Shown here: piece by piece, positions 35,944 through 44,661 of the stretch
Layout: each line of letters opens with the position of its first letter
How positions within the stretch are numbered: the first letter of the stretch is position 1
Source of the DNA: Niallia circulans
GTDB lineage: Bacteria > Bacillota > Bacilli > Bacillales > Cytobacillaceae
Direction of reading: 5' to 3'
NCBI RefSeq assembly: GCF_007273535.1
Contig: NZ_RIBP01000004.1
Location: 2,332,001-2,396,000 of the forward strand
DNA: 64,000 nt
The notes under the pieces: model-generated
Database searches by the model: none
The model's input: only the letters and a program-made list of their open reading frames with translations
What the model was told of the DNA's origin: nothing
Made by a program: the position numbers and the translations under genes

Positions 35944-37365
35944 ATGGCTAATGAATATGATTTAGTTATTTTAGGAGGAGGTACTGGCGGCTATGTTGCC
36001 GCAATTCGCGCCTCTCAATTAGGTCTTAAAACAGCCATCGTCGAAAAAGGCAAGCTTGGCGGAACATGCCTGCATAATGGCTGTATCCCAAGCAAAGCAT
36101 TATTGAGAAGTGCAGAAGTTTATGCCACTACAAAAAAAGCAGAGGACTTTGGTGTACTTACTAGCGATGTGAGTCTTGACTTTGGAAAAGTCCAAGCGAG
36201 AAAGGCTGGGATTGTCCAAAAGCTTCATAGTGGTGTGCAATATTTAATGAAAAAAGGCAAAATAGACGTTTATGAAGGAAATGGAAGAATCCTTGGTCCT
36301 TCCATCTTCTCACCAATACCAGGAACCATCTCGGTGGAAATGAATAATGGAGAAGAAAATGAAATGCTGCTTCCGAAAAACGTCATTGTTTCTACTGGTT
36401 CAAGACCAAATACATTGCCAGGACTAGATATTGATGGTAAGTATGTTCTCAGCTCTGAGGAAGCATTGAAAATGGAGGAGCTACCTAAATCAATTCTTAT
36501 CGTCGGCGGCGGTGTTATTGGAGTGGAATGGGCTTCTATGCTTGCTGATTTTGATGTCGATGTTACGGTGATTGAATACAGTAACACAATTATTCCGACA
36601 GAAGATAAAGAAATTAGCTTAGAGCTGAAAAAACAGCTTGAAAAGAAGGGTGTTAAGGTCGTCACAGGTGCTAAAGTACTGCCTGAGACAGTGGAGAAAA
36701 AAGAGCAAGTTTCCATCCAAGCCGAATTAAAGGGCGAAAAGGTATTTTTTGCTGCTGAAAAGCTGCTTGTGTCGGTTGGAAGAATTGGCAATGTAGAAGG
36801 CATTGGGTTAGAGAATACAGATATTATTGTGAACAATAATAAAATAGAAGTAAATGACCATTTCCAAACAAAGGAATCACATATTTACGCGATTGGAGAT
36901 GTAATCGGTGGTCTGCAGCTTGCCCATGTTGCTTCTCACGAAGGGATGAAGGCTGTTGAGCATATTGCAGGAATGACGCCTGAGCGTCTCGATTACCAAA
37001 AAATCGCCAAATGTATTTATACACATCCTGAAGTAGCAAGCATTGGCTATTCGGAAGAAGAGGCTATTGCAAAGGGCTTTGAGGTGAAAAAAGGGAAGTT
37101 CTCCTTCCAAGCAATCGGAAAGGCGTTAGTATATGGCGAACAAGAAGGCTTTGTCAAAATAATCGCAGACCGTCAAACAGATGACATATTAGGTGTTCAT
37201 ATTATTGGTCCACATGCGACAGATATGATTTCAGAAGCGGCACTAGCGACGGTGCTTGACGCGGCTCCGTGGGAAATTGGAGCAACCATACATCCTCACC
37301 CGACATTGTCGGAAGCAATCGGAGAGGCTGCGCTTGCAGTCGATGGAAAGGAGATACACGGATGA
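35944..37365 (+). CDS. lpdV: Dihydrolipoyl dehydrogenase (E3) of the branched-chain complex
   Basis: 473 residues. FAD-binding LVILGGGTGGYVAAIRASQLG, redox-active disulfide GGTCLHNGCIPSK (two Cys), NAD-binding ILIVGGGVIGVEWASMLADF, and the C-terminal active-site HPHPTLSEAIGEA. It re-oxidises dihydrolipoyl-E2 and reduces NAD+. The ATG at 35944 is preceded by AGGAGAG; the start follows the buk stop by 5 bases. Confidence 0.96.
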   Translation: MANEYDLVILGGGTGGYVAAIRASQLGLKTAIVEKGKLGGTCLHNGCIPSKALLRSAEVYATTKKAEDFGVLTSDVSLDFGKVQARKAGIVQKLHSGVQYLMKKGKIDVYEGNGRILGPSIFSPIPGTISVEMNNGEENEMLLPKNVIVSTGSRPNTLPGLDIDGKYVLSSEEALKMEELPKSILIVGGGVIGVEWASMLADFDVDVTVIEYSNTIIPTEDKEISLELKKQLEKKGVKVVTGAKVLPETVEKKEQVSIQAELKGEKVFFAAEKLLVSVGRIGNVEGIGLENTDIIVNNNKIEVNDHFQTKESHIYAIGDVIGGLQLAHVASHEGMKAVEHIAGMTPERLDYQKIAKCIYTHPEVASIGYSEEEAIAKGFEVKKGKFSFQAIGKALVYGEQEGFVKIIADRQTDDILGVHIIGPHATDMISEAALATVLDAAPWEIGATIHPHPTLSEAIGEAALAVDGKEIHG

Positions 37366-37418
37366 TGCAAATAGTAGGGGATAATAAAGTAAGACAAGGA
37401 AATGTAGGAGGTAATAAA

Positions 37419-38411
37419 ATGGTAGAAAAACGCCATTTACAGGCAGGATTAACAGATGAGCAAGTACTTGAAATGTATAGATATATGCTTTTGGCACGCC
37501 GTATTGATGAAAGAATGTGGCTGTTAAATCGTTCAGGTAAAATTCCATTCGTTGTTTCATGCCAAGGGCAAGAAGCAGCTCAGGTAGGTACAGCATTTGC
37601 TTTTGACAGGGCGAAGGATTATTCACTGCCGTATTATCGTGATTTAGGGGTTGTGCTTGCATTCGGACAAACACCAAAGGAAATTATGCTTCAAGGGTTT
37701 GCTAAGGCAGAGGATCCGAACTCAGGCGGCAGACAAATGCCAGGACATTTCGGGCAAAAGAAAAACCGGATCGTAACTGGTTCTTCACCTGTAACGACAC
37801 AGGTTCCGCATGCTGTCGGAATTGCATTGGCAGGAAAAATCGAGAAAAAAGACTTTGTTACATATGTAAGCTTTGGAGAAGGATCTTCCAATCAGGGTGA
37901 TTTCCATGAAGGAGCCAATTTTGCTGGAGTGCATAAACTTCCTGTCATTTTCGTTTGCGAAAATAATAAATATGCTATTTCTGTTCCAATTGAAAAGCAA
38001 TTGGCTTGTGAAAATGTTTCTGATAGAGCAATCGGCTACGGCATGCCTGGTTATACAGTCGATGGTAATGATCCAATCGAAGTATACCGTGTCACAAAAG
38101 AAGCAGTTGACAGAGCAAGAAGAGGCGAAGGACCAACTTTAATTGAGACAGTTTCATACCGCTTAACGCCTCACTCTTCTGACGATGATGATAGAGCATA
38201 TAGAGGCCGTGAAGAAGTGGCAGAAGCAAAAGCGAAGGACCCAGTGATTACATTCAAGCAATACTTATTAGACACAGGTGTTCTGACAGAAGATATGGAT
38301 AAAGAGCTTAATGCTGACATGATGCAAATCATTGATGATGCAACAGAATACGCAGAAAAAGCTCCATATGCAAAACCTGAAGATGCGATGAATTATGTGT
38401 ACGGGAATTAA
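37419..38411 (+). CDS. bkdAA: Branched-chain 2-oxoacid dehydrogenase E1 alpha
   Basis: 330 residues, the same length as in B. subtilis. Thiamine-diphosphate motif SFGEGSSNQGDFHEGANFAG...ENNKYAIS, the E1-alpha hallmark GRQMPGHFG, and YRLTPHSSDDDDRAYRG. With BkdAB it decarboxylates the 2-oxoacids of Leu, Ile and Val. The ATG at 37419 has GGAGG; a longer in-frame reading runs into lpdV and is rejected. Confidence 0.96.
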   Translation: MVEKRHLQAGLTDEQVLEMYRYMLLARRIDERMWLLNRSGKIPFVVSCQGQEAAQVGTAFAFDRAKDYSLPYYRDLGVVLAFGQTPKEIMLQGFAKAEDPNSGGRQMPGHFGQKKNRIVTGSSPVTTQVPHAVGIALAGKIEKKDFVTYVSFGEGSSNQGDFHEGANFAGVHKLPVIFVCENNKYAISVPIEKQLACENVSDRAIGYGMPGYTVDGNDPIEVYRVTKEAVDRARRGEGPTLIETVSYRLTPHSSDDDDRAYRGREEVAEAKAKDPVITFKQYLLDTGVLTEDMDKELNADMMQIIDDATEYAEKAPYAKPEDAMNYVYGN

Positions 38412-38425
38412 GGGGGAAAGAAATA

Positions 38426-39409
38426 ATGGCAGTTATTTCATATATTGATGCAGTTACAATGGCCATCAGAGAAGAGATGGAAAGAGATGATAAGGTATTT
38501 ATTTTAGGTGAGGATGTTGGCGTTAAAGGCGGCGTATTTAAGGCAACAACCGGATTATATGAACAGTTCGGTGAAGCAAGAGTTATTGATGCACCACTTG
38601 CAGAATCTGCGATTGCAGGTGTCGGCATCGGTGCAGCAATGTACGGAATGAAGCCTATTGCTGAGATGCAATTTGCTGATTTCATTATGCCGGCAGTTAA
38701 CCAAATAGTCTCAGAGGCGGCGAAAATCCGTTATCGTTCTAACAATGACTGGACTTGTCCAATTGTTATTCGTGCACCATACGGCGGAGGCATCCATGGC
38801 GCTCTTTATCATTCCCAATCAGTAGAAGCAATGTTTGCGAACACACCAGGATTGAAAATTGTTATGCCTTCTACACCTTATGATGTGAAGGGGTTATTAA
38901 AAGCAGCTGTCCGCGATCCTGATCCTGTATTGTTCTTTGAACATAAACGTGCCTATCGTTTAATTAAAGGTGAAGTACCGGATGATGATTATGTGCTGCC
39001 AATCGGCAAGGCAGATGTAAAGCGTGAAGGCGAGGATATCACCGTCATTACATACGGATTGTGCGTCCATTTCGCTCTACAGGCAGCAGAAAAGCTTGCT
39101 GAAGACGGGATTTCTGCACATGTATTGGATTTACGCACTGTTTATCCGCTTGATCAAGAAGCAATTATTGAGGCTGCTTCAAAAACAGGTAAAGTACTCC
39201 TGATTACAGAGGACAACAAAGAAGGAAGTATCATCAGTGAAGTTGCAGCGATTATTGCTGAAAATTGCCTATTTGACTTAGATGCGCCGATTATGAGACT
39301 TGCAGGTCCAGATGTTCCAGCAATGCCTTATGCACCGACAATGGAAAAACACTTCATTATCAGCCCAGAAAAAGTCGAAGCTGCAATGCGCAAGCTGGCA
39401 GAATTTTAA
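38426..39409 (+). CDS. bkdAB: Branched-chain 2-oxoacid dehydrogenase E1 beta
   Basis: 327 residues, the normal length. Transketolase-like pyrimidine domain with FILGEDVGVKGGVFKATTGL, DAPLAESAIAGVGIGAAMYG, and RAPYGGGIHGALYHSQSVEA; C-terminal transketolase domain with VLDLRTVYPLDQEAI and GPDVPAMPYAPTMEK. It forms the alpha2beta2 E1 component with BkdAA. 14 bases separate it from bkdAA. Confidence 0.97.
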   Translation: MAVISYIDAVTMAIREEMERDDKVFILGEDVGVKGGVFKATTGLYEQFGEARVIDAPLAESAIAGVGIGAAMYGMKPIAEMQFADFIMPAVNQIVSEAAKIRYRSNNDWTCPIVIRAPYGGGIHGALYHSQSVEAMFANTPGLKIVMPSTPYDVKGLLKAAVRDPDPVLFFEHKRAYRLIKGEVPDDDYVLPIGKADVKREGEDITVITYGLCVHFALQAAEKLAEDGISAHVLDLRTVYPLDQEAIIEAASKTGKVLLITEDNKEGSIISEVAAIIAENCLFDLDAPIMRLAGPDVPAMPYAPTMEKHFIISPEKVEAAMRKLAEF

Positions 39410-39435
39410 TTGGCTAAAGGATAAGGAGGGATACT

Positions 39436-40713
39436 ATGTCCAGTGAAAAAATAACAATGCCAAAGCTTGGCGAAAGTGTAACAGAAGGAACAATCAGCAA
39501 ATGGCTGGTTTCTGTCGGTGACACTGTCAAGAAGTATGAACCATTGGCTGAGGTTATGACCGATAAAGTAAATGCAGAAATACCATCATCCTTTACAGGG
39601 AGTGTAAAGGAGCTGATTGCAGGTGAAGGAGATACACTACAGGTTGGTGAAGTCATCTGTATCCTTGATGTCGAAGGAGAAGAGGAAGTAACAGTAGTGA
39701 CCCCAAGCCAGCAAAAGGATGAGAGCAGCAAGGAAGAGAAATCTGTTTCTAATAAAGCTAGATATTCTCCAGCTGTGCTCCGTCTGTCACAAGAAGCGGG
39801 TCTTGATCTGAGCCAGATAAAAGGCACAGGAATGGGCGGGAGAATTACAAGGAAGGACGTCCAAGCTGCTATTAGCGGCGGACAGAAGCCAAAGCAAGAT
39901 TTGCAGGTACCTACAAAAGCACCAGTCGTGCAAATGGAAGTACAATCAGAGCCTGTCGTAACACAAGCACCTACCCAGCAACAGGAGCCAGTCGTGCAAA
40001 TACAAACAGCTCCTGGTGATGTGGAGATTCCTGTGACTGGAATCCGCAAGGCTATTGCTGCCAATATGAAAAAGAGCAAGCATGATATACCGCATGCATG
40101 GACGATGATTGAAGTGGATGCAACGAAACTGGTGAATTACCGCAATGAAGTGAAGGATTCCTTCAAAAAGGACGAAGGCTATAATCTTACATATTTTGCG
40201 TTCTTTGTTAAGGCGGTTGCCCAAACACTGAAGGAATTTCCGGAAATCAACTCAACATGGGCTGGTGATAAAATTATCCGCAAAAAGGATATTAATATCT
40301 CCATCGCTGTTGCGACAGAAGATGCTTTATACGTACCAGTGATTAAAAACGCAGATGAAAAGTCACTAAAAGGAATTGCCAGAGAAATTACAGAGCTTGC
40401 TGCTAAAGCAAGAAAAGGTACATTGCAGCTTCACGAAATGGAAGGCGGTACCTTTACGGTCAATAATACTGGTTCATTCGGTTCTATTCAGTCAATGGGG
40501 ATTATCAATCATCCGCAAGCAGCCATTTTACAAGTAGAATCAATTGTGAAAAGACCTGTTATTAAGGACGGCATGATTGCGATTAGTGATATGGTGAATT
40601 TATGCATGTCACTTGATCACCGTGTGCTTGACGGGTTAGTGTGCGGAAGATTTATGCAGCGTTTGAAGGAAAGACTCGAAAACACTACAAAAGAATCAAC
40701 GCCAATCTATTAA
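39436..40713 (+). CDS. bkdB: Branched-chain 2-oxoacid dehydrogenase E2 (lipoyl acyltransferase)
   Basis: 425 residues. N-terminal lipoyl domain with the lipoylated Lys in MTDKVNAEIPS (about residue 44), a peripheral-subunit-binding domain (SPAVLRLSQEAGLDLSQIKGTGMGG.. region), a Gln/Pro/Val-rich linker with a repeated VVQ(M/I)..P unit (about 155-190), and the catalytic domain with NHPQAAILQVESI and the active-site His in SLDHRVLDG. It transfers branched acyl groups to CoA. Last gene of the bkd cluster. Confidence 0.97.
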   Translation: MSSEKITMPKLGESVTEGTISKWLVSVGDTVKKYEPLAEVMTDKVNAEIPSSFTGSVKELIAGEGDTLQVGEVICILDVEGEEEVTVVTPSQQKDESSKEEKSVSNKARYSPAVLRLSQEAGLDLSQIKGTGMGGRITRKDVQAAISGGQKPKQDLQVPTKAPVVQMEVQSEPVVTQAPTQQQEPVVQIQTAPGDVEIPVTGIRKAIAANMKKSKHDIPHAWTMIEVDATKLVNYRNEVKDSFKKDEGYNLTYFAFFVKAVAQTLKEFPEINSTWAGDKIIRKKDINISIAVATEDALYVPVIKNADEKSLKGIAREITELAAKARKGTLQLHEMEGGTFTVNNTGSFGSIQSMGIINHPQAAILQVESIVKRPVIKDGMIAISDMVNLCMSLDHRVLDGLVCGRFMQRLKERLENTTKESTPIY

Positions 40714-40823
40714 TCGGATGCAAACATATTAATTGAAAGTTAATCGTCAATTGATAATAATAAGATATGATGAGTGATTTGGACAATTATGTTCTAAACA
40801 AATATATCGGAGGGGGCAAAATA

Positions 40824-41261
40824 ATGAATATCGATTTCAATTTATTCATGAACGATGTTGTTCGCCAAGCACGCCAAGACATGGAAGAAGCAGGTTATAC
40901 AGAGCTTACTACACCTGAATCAGTGGATGAGGCATTCGCTAAAAAAGGAACAACATTAGTGTTGGTTAATTCTGTTTGCGGATGTGCAGGAGGGATTGCA
41001 CGTCCAGCTGCTGGATATTCGTTGCATTATAAAAAGAAACCAGATCATTTAGTGACTGTTTTCGCAGGCCAGGATAAGGAAGCAACAGAAACAGCGAGAG
41101 CCTACTTCACAGGATATCCGCCATCCTCGCCGTCCTTCGCATTATTAAAAGATGGGCAAATTGTAAAAATGGTAGAGCGCCACGAAATCGAAGGGCATGA
41201 CCCAATGGAAGTAGTCGGCAAACTGCAGCATGCGTTTGAAGAATATTGTGACGAAGTATAA
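40824..41261 (+). CDS. brxB: Bacilliredoxin BrxB (YqiW)
   Basis: 145 residues, as in B. subtilis YqiW. The CGC redox motif is at residues 52-54 in [10 protein letters not shown]. It removes bacillithiol from S-bacillithiolated proteins, passing it on to BSH and YpdA. GGAGGGGG precedes the ATG at 40824. Located after bkd, as in B. subtilis. Confidence 0.95.
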   Translation: MNIDFNLFMNDVVRQARQDMEEAGYTELTTPESVDEAFAKKGTTLVLVNSVCGCAGGIARPAAGYSLHYKKKPDHLVTVFAGQDKEATETARAYFTGYPPSSPSFALLKDGQIVKMVERHEIEGHDPMEVVGKLQHAFEEYCDEV

Positions 41262-41277
41262 CTCTGAATACTAAGAC

Positions 41278-41309
41278 AAAAAGCAGTGGAGAAAATCCTC
41301 TGCTTTTTT
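41278..41309 (+). terminator. Terminator after brxB
   Basis: AAAAGCAGTGGA and TCCTCTGCTTTTTT form a stem with one mismatch. Confidence 0.85.
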
Positions 41310-41318
41310 CTTTGAAAA

Positions 41319-41333
41319 CTTTTTCAGAAAAAT
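41319..41333 (+). promoter_or_regulatory. Possible CodY box upstream of artP
   Basis: CTTTTTCAGAAAAAT matches 12 of 15 positions of the CodY motif AATTTTCWGAAAATT. It is about 50 bases upstream of a plausible promoter (TTGTAT, 17 nt, TATAAG near 41376-41404). Confidence 0.3.
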
Positions 41334-41501
41334 AGTTCTATTCTATCTATCAGAAATTTATTTTTTTAATGAATTTGTATAAAGTGTATTGAATAATTAT
41401 AAGTTTGTGTTAAAATTCATATAGTTGTATGAATATAAATCTCATGAGAAAAGAAAATCAACGCGAAAATACATCATTATGATTATAGGGGGAAAACTTT
41501 A

Positions 41502-42272
41502 ATGAAGAAACTAATGGCACTTATGCTGTTGATGATAGCGATTTTAGCAGGTTGTGGTACAAGCGCAGATGATAAAAACAGTGATGGATCTGAAAAGAAA
41601 GAGCTTATTATGGGTACATCTGCTGACTATCCTCCTTTTGAATACATCGATTCAGCGAAAAGTGAAGAAATCATCGGATTTGATATTGACTTAGCAAATG
41701 CACTTGGTGAAAAACTAGGCTATACAATTAAAGTAAAAGATTTTGATTTCAGCGGCTTGATTCCAGCAATCCAAGCAGGTCAAGTAGACTTGGTAATGTC
41801 AGGAATGTCTCCAACACCTGAAAGAAAAGAAAATGTTGATTTCAGTGACATCTACTATACGGCTCAAGACTTAGTAATCACGAAAAAAGACAGCAACATC
41901 AACAGTGTAGAAGATTTAAAAGGTAAAACAATCGGCGTACAGCTTGCATCGATCCAAGAAGATGCTGCGAAAGAAATTGCAAAAAACGTGGATGTGAAAG
42001 TGGAAAACCGTGACCGTATTCCGCAATTGGTAGAAGAAATTAAAGCTGGCAGATTCGATGCTGCAATCATTGAAGATGTAGTAGCACAGGGATACTTGAA
42101 GAAGGATGATTCTTTAAGCTCATTTACTGCAACAGAGGCAAATGATGATGCAGGTTCTGCAATTGCCTTCCCGAAAGACAGTTCAATGACAGAAGAGTTC
42201 AACACTGAATTGAATAAAATGAAAGAAAACGGCGAATTAGATAAGTTAATTGTTAAATGGTTTGGTAACTAA
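41502..42272 (+). CDS. artP: Amino-acid (arginine-type) ABC transporter substrate-binding lipoprotein
   Basis: 256 residues. Lipoprotein signal peptide with lipobox LAGC (Cys about residue 19), then a family 3 solute-binding fold: GTSADYPPFEYID, IIGFDIDLANALGEKLG, MSGMSPTPERKENVDFS. B. subtilis ArtP (YqiX) is the closest gene in this position. The expected ligand is arginine or another basic amino acid. Followed by a terminator-like hairpin before artQ, which would favour excess binding protein over permease. Confidence 0.94.
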   Translation: MKKLMALMLLMIAILAGCGTSADDKNSDGSEKKELIMGTSADYPPFEYIDSAKSEEIIGFDIDLANALGEKLGYTIKVKDFDFSGLIPAIQAGQVDLVMSGMSPTPERKENVDFSDIYYTAQDLVITKKDSNINSVEDLKGKTIGVQLASIQEDAAKEIAKNVDVKVENRDRIPQLVEEIKAGRFDAAIIEDVVAQGYLKKDDSLSSFTATEANDDAGSAIAFPKDSSMTEEFNTELNKMKENGELDKLIVKWFGN

Positions 42273-42289
42273 TATAAATAAATAGCTTA

Positions 42290-42337
42290 AATAAGAAAAA
42301 CGTTTAAAGAGGCACTCTTTAACGTTTTCTTATTTTT
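42290..42337 (+). terminator. Partial terminator between artP and artQ
   Basis: AAGAAAAACGTT..AAAGAG and CTCTTT.AACGTTTTCTT form a long stem followed by ATTTTTT. The distal genes must read through it or have their own promoter. Confidence 0.7.
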
Positions 42338-42357
42338 TGAAAGGATTGAGTTATAGA

Positions 42358-43017
42358 ATGGAATTGGATTTTCAACAGTTTATTCCATCCCTTCCTTTTC
42401 TATTAAAAGGAATTACTGTTACATTAAAAATTGTATTTGTTGCCGGGATTTTGGGCTTTGTATTAGGTATTGTTCTATCAATTTTAAAAATAAGCAAATT
42501 TCCAGTATTAAGCTGGATTGCTGATGCGTATACGTCTATTTTTAGAGGAACACCGCTTGTCCTTCAATTAATGATTATTTATTACGGTACACCGCAGATT
42601 ACTGGTGTACAAATTGAACCGGCAGCAGCTGCAATTCTGTCATTTGGATTAAACTCTGCAGCATATATTTCTGAAATTATCCGTGCAGGGATTCTTGCTG
42701 TTGATAAAGGTCAGAAAGAAGCAGCACTTGCTCTTGGAGTTAACAACAGACAGGCAATGTTTGATTTAATCCTTCCCCAAGCACTGAAAAATATTTTTCC
42801 AGCACTTATAAATGAGGCAGTATCTCTGACAAAAGAATCAGCGATTGTTACTGTTATTGGTGTTACGGATATTATGAGACGAGCTTATATAATGGGTGGA
42901 GACAAATTTTCTTATTTCGAACCATTATTGTTGGCAGGGGTAATTTATTATGTAATGGTAATGGTGCTGACATTGCTTGCGAAGGTTCTTGAAAGGAGAA
43001 TGAGAAGAAGTGATTAA
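42358..43017 (+). CDS. artQ: Amino-acid ABC transporter permease
   Basis: 219 residues, the same length as B. subtilis ArtQ (YqiY). Five or so membrane segments and the permease EAA loop [22 protein letters not shown]. The N-terminal [16 protein letters not shown] is typical of the HisMQ family. The ATG at 42358 is preferred; TTG codons upstream overlap AAAGGA. The gene overlaps artR by 8 bases. Confidence 0.95.
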   Translation: MELDFQQFIPSLPFLLKGITVTLKIVFVAGILGFVLGIVLSILKISKFPVLSWIADAYTSIFRGTPLVLQLMIIYYGTPQITGVQIEPAAAAILSFGLNSAAYISEIIRAGILAVDKGQKEAALALGVNNRQAMFDLILPQALKNIFPALINEAVSLTKESAIVTVIGVTDIMRRAYIMGGDKFSYFEPLLLAGVIYYVMVMVLTLLAKVLERRMRRSD

Positions 43018-43732
43018 TGTTCAACAATTGCATAAATCATTCGGTTCCTTACATGTCTTGAAAGGAATCTCAACAGAAATAAAAAAAGGCGAGGTTGTGA
43101 CAATTATTGGACCATCTGGTTCTGGTAAATCCACTTTCCTGCGCTGCTTGAATTTATTAGAGGTGCCTACTGAGGGTAAAATTTTCATTGATAATGTGGA
43201 AGTTACTGCTAAGAAGGCTAACATAAAAAAAATGAGAGAAAATGTCGGCATGGTGTTTCAGCATTTTCATCTTTTCCCGCATAAGACTGTTTTGCAAAAC
43301 GTTACGTATGCACCGATTAAAGTAAAAGGCATCAGCAAATCAGAGGCTGAAAAGCTTGGAATGGAATTGCTCACAAAAGTCGGCTTGGCTGAAAAAGCAA
43401 ATGAATACCCAAGTCGTCTGTCAGGCGGACAAAAACAAAGGGTAGCCATTGCCAGAGCGCTTGCAATGAATCCTGAGGTTATTTTGTTCGATGAACCAAC
43501 TTCAGCTCTTGACCCTGAAATGGTTAAAGAAGTTTTGGAAGTTATGAAGTCACTTGCGAATACAGGTATTACCATGCTGATTGTGACACATGAAATGGGA
43601 TTTGCCAGAGAAGCTGCAAGCCGAGTTCTGTTTCTTGATGAAGGATCAGTTGTTGAGGATGCACCACCTGCTGAGTTTTTCTCCAATCCAAAAAGTGCCA
43701 GAGCAAAAGAATTTTTGGAAAAAATGCTATAA
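43010..43732 (+). CDS. artR: Amino-acid ABC transporter ATP-binding protein
   Basis: 240 residues. Walker [10 protein letters not shown] (about 34-42), Q-loop [13 protein letters not shown], signature [15 protein letters not shown], Walker [15 protein letters not shown] and H-loop VTHEM. It drives uptake through ArtQ with ArtP. Starts at GTG 43010, inside the end of artQ, indicating translational coupling. Confidence 0.97.
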   Translation: MINVQQLHKSFGSLHVLKGISTEIKKGEVVTIIGPSGSGKSTFLRCLNLLEVPTEGKIFIDNVEVTAKKANIKKMRENVGMVFQHFHLFPHKTVLQNVTYAPIKVKGISKSEAEKLGMELLTKVGLAEKANEYPSRLSGGQKQRVAIARALAMNPEVILFDEPTSALDPEMVKEVLEVMKSLANTGITMLIVTHEMGFAREAASRVLFLDEGSVVEDAPPAEFFSNPKSARAKEFLEKML

Positions 43733-43736
43733 TATC

Positions 43737-43769
43737 AAAAGCTGTCTTGATACAAGACAGCTTTTTTTT
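43737..43769 (+). terminator. Terminator after artR
   Basis: AAAAGCTGTCTT and AAGACAGCTTTTTTTT with a short loop. Confidence 0.9.
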
Positions 43770-43836
43770 CGTCTTACAAAAACTCGTATAAAAACGAAAT
43801 GCAAGCACACACTAGTAACTAAAAAGGGTGGGTGCA

Positions 43837-44349
43837 ATGCTGAAATTATTGGCAGGTCTGCTGCTGGGATTATCCCCGCTTTGGCCTCTTGGAGATAATC
43901 CCCTGCCAGGAGATCCATTCCTTATCATCAACAAAAGTACAAATGAATTGACTGTAATTGATGATAACCGAGTGCAGACCGTTATTAGTGTCGCGACAGG
44001 GAAAAGGGATGAGCTGACACCAGAAGGCTTATTCACCGTCACAGTAAAAGCAGAGAATCCTTATTACCGAAAGAAGAATATTTTGGGCGGAGATATAAAA
44101 AACCCACTTGGCACGAGATGGATTGGATTTGATGCTGAAGGAACAGACGGAAGAACATATGGAATTCACGGGACAAATAATCCCGCTTCCATTGGGTCTT
44201 ATGTGTCAGAAGGTTGCGTAAGAATGCAAAATGAGGTTATTGAATCCATTTTTCAAACAGTACCACTTGGAACGAAAGTATTAATTACTGATTCCAAACA
44301 AGGCTCAGAGGCTTTAGCGATTGATTACGGTGCAATTAATCAAAAATGA
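43837..44349 (+). CDS. L,D-transpeptidase (YkuD domain)
   Basis: 170 residues. A short N-terminal hydrophobic segment (MLKLLAGLLLGLSPLWPLG) suggests export or membrane anchoring. A YkuD domain follows with the signature IHGTNNPASIGSYVSEGCVRM (catalytic Cys in EGCVRM). Such enzymes form 3-3 cross-links or attach proteins in peptidoglycan; in spore formers they often act on the spore cortex. There is no LysM domain, unlike B. subtilis YkuD. The ATG at 43837 is 8 nt after AAGGGTGGG. Confidence 0.92.
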   Translation: MLKLLAGLLLGLSPLWPLGDNPLPGDPFLIINKSTNELTVIDDNRVQTVISVATGKRDELTPEGLFTVTVKAENPYYRKKNILGGDIKNPLGTRWIGFDAEGTDGRTYGIHGTNNPASIGSYVSEGCVRMQNEVIESIFQTVPLGTKVLITDSKQGSEALAIDYGAINQK

Positions 44350-44359
44350 GTTAGATAAT

Positions 44360-44406
44360 AAAAAAAGCTGATTTTAGCCTAATAGCGCTAAAATCAGCTT
44401 TTTTTT
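44360..44406. terminator. Bidirectional terminator between the L,D-transpeptidase gene and prli42
   Basis: AAAAAAAGCTGATTTTAGC and GCTAAAATCAGCTTTTTTTT form a long perfect stem with an 8-nt loop. It overlaps the prli42 stop codon. Confidence 0.9.
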
Positions 44407-44500
44407 AGAAAAGCATACCTATACCAATCAGCAAGGTTGATATCAACATGATGAAAATCATTAAGTAGACAACGAATTTCTGAAATTTTTTATTTCTCAT
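44405..44500 (-). CDS. prli42: Prli42-type stressosome-associated membrane miniprotein
   Basis: 31 residues beginning MRNKKFQKFVVYLMIFIM and ending LIGIGMLF. A basic N-terminal tail (RNKKFQK) is followed by one membrane helix. GGAGGAATTT gives a well-placed ribosome binding site 3-8 nt before the ATG at 44500, and a terminator starts at its stop. Length, the NKK..K..V..M pattern and topology match Prli42 of Listeria, a 31-residue protein that anchors the stressosome to the membrane, with relatives throughout Bacillales. The identity comes from memory of that family and was not searched. It is on the opposite strand to its neighbours. Confidence 0.85.
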   Translation of the reverse strand: MRNKKFQKFVVYLMIFIMLISTLLIGIGMLF

Positions 44501-44661
44501 AAATTCCTCCAATTACTCTCTCTATGTCCTTTTATTTTACTAGGAAAAGCATAAAGTAACAACTATAAAGAAATTTCCAACAAACTTAGAGATTATATTT
44601 CAAACATTTGCTACTTTAGGTGTATACTAATAAAGTGAGTAATTATTTGGAGGAACGAAAT

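Noticed and set aside
36270..36836. 188-codon frame opposite lpdV
   Set aside because: Ser/Thr-rich shadow with no start signal.
39414..40079. Long open frame (221 codons) opposite bkdB
   Set aside because: It mirrors the codon pattern of bkdB, is rich in Ser/Thr/Cys without a domain, and has no ribosome binding site.
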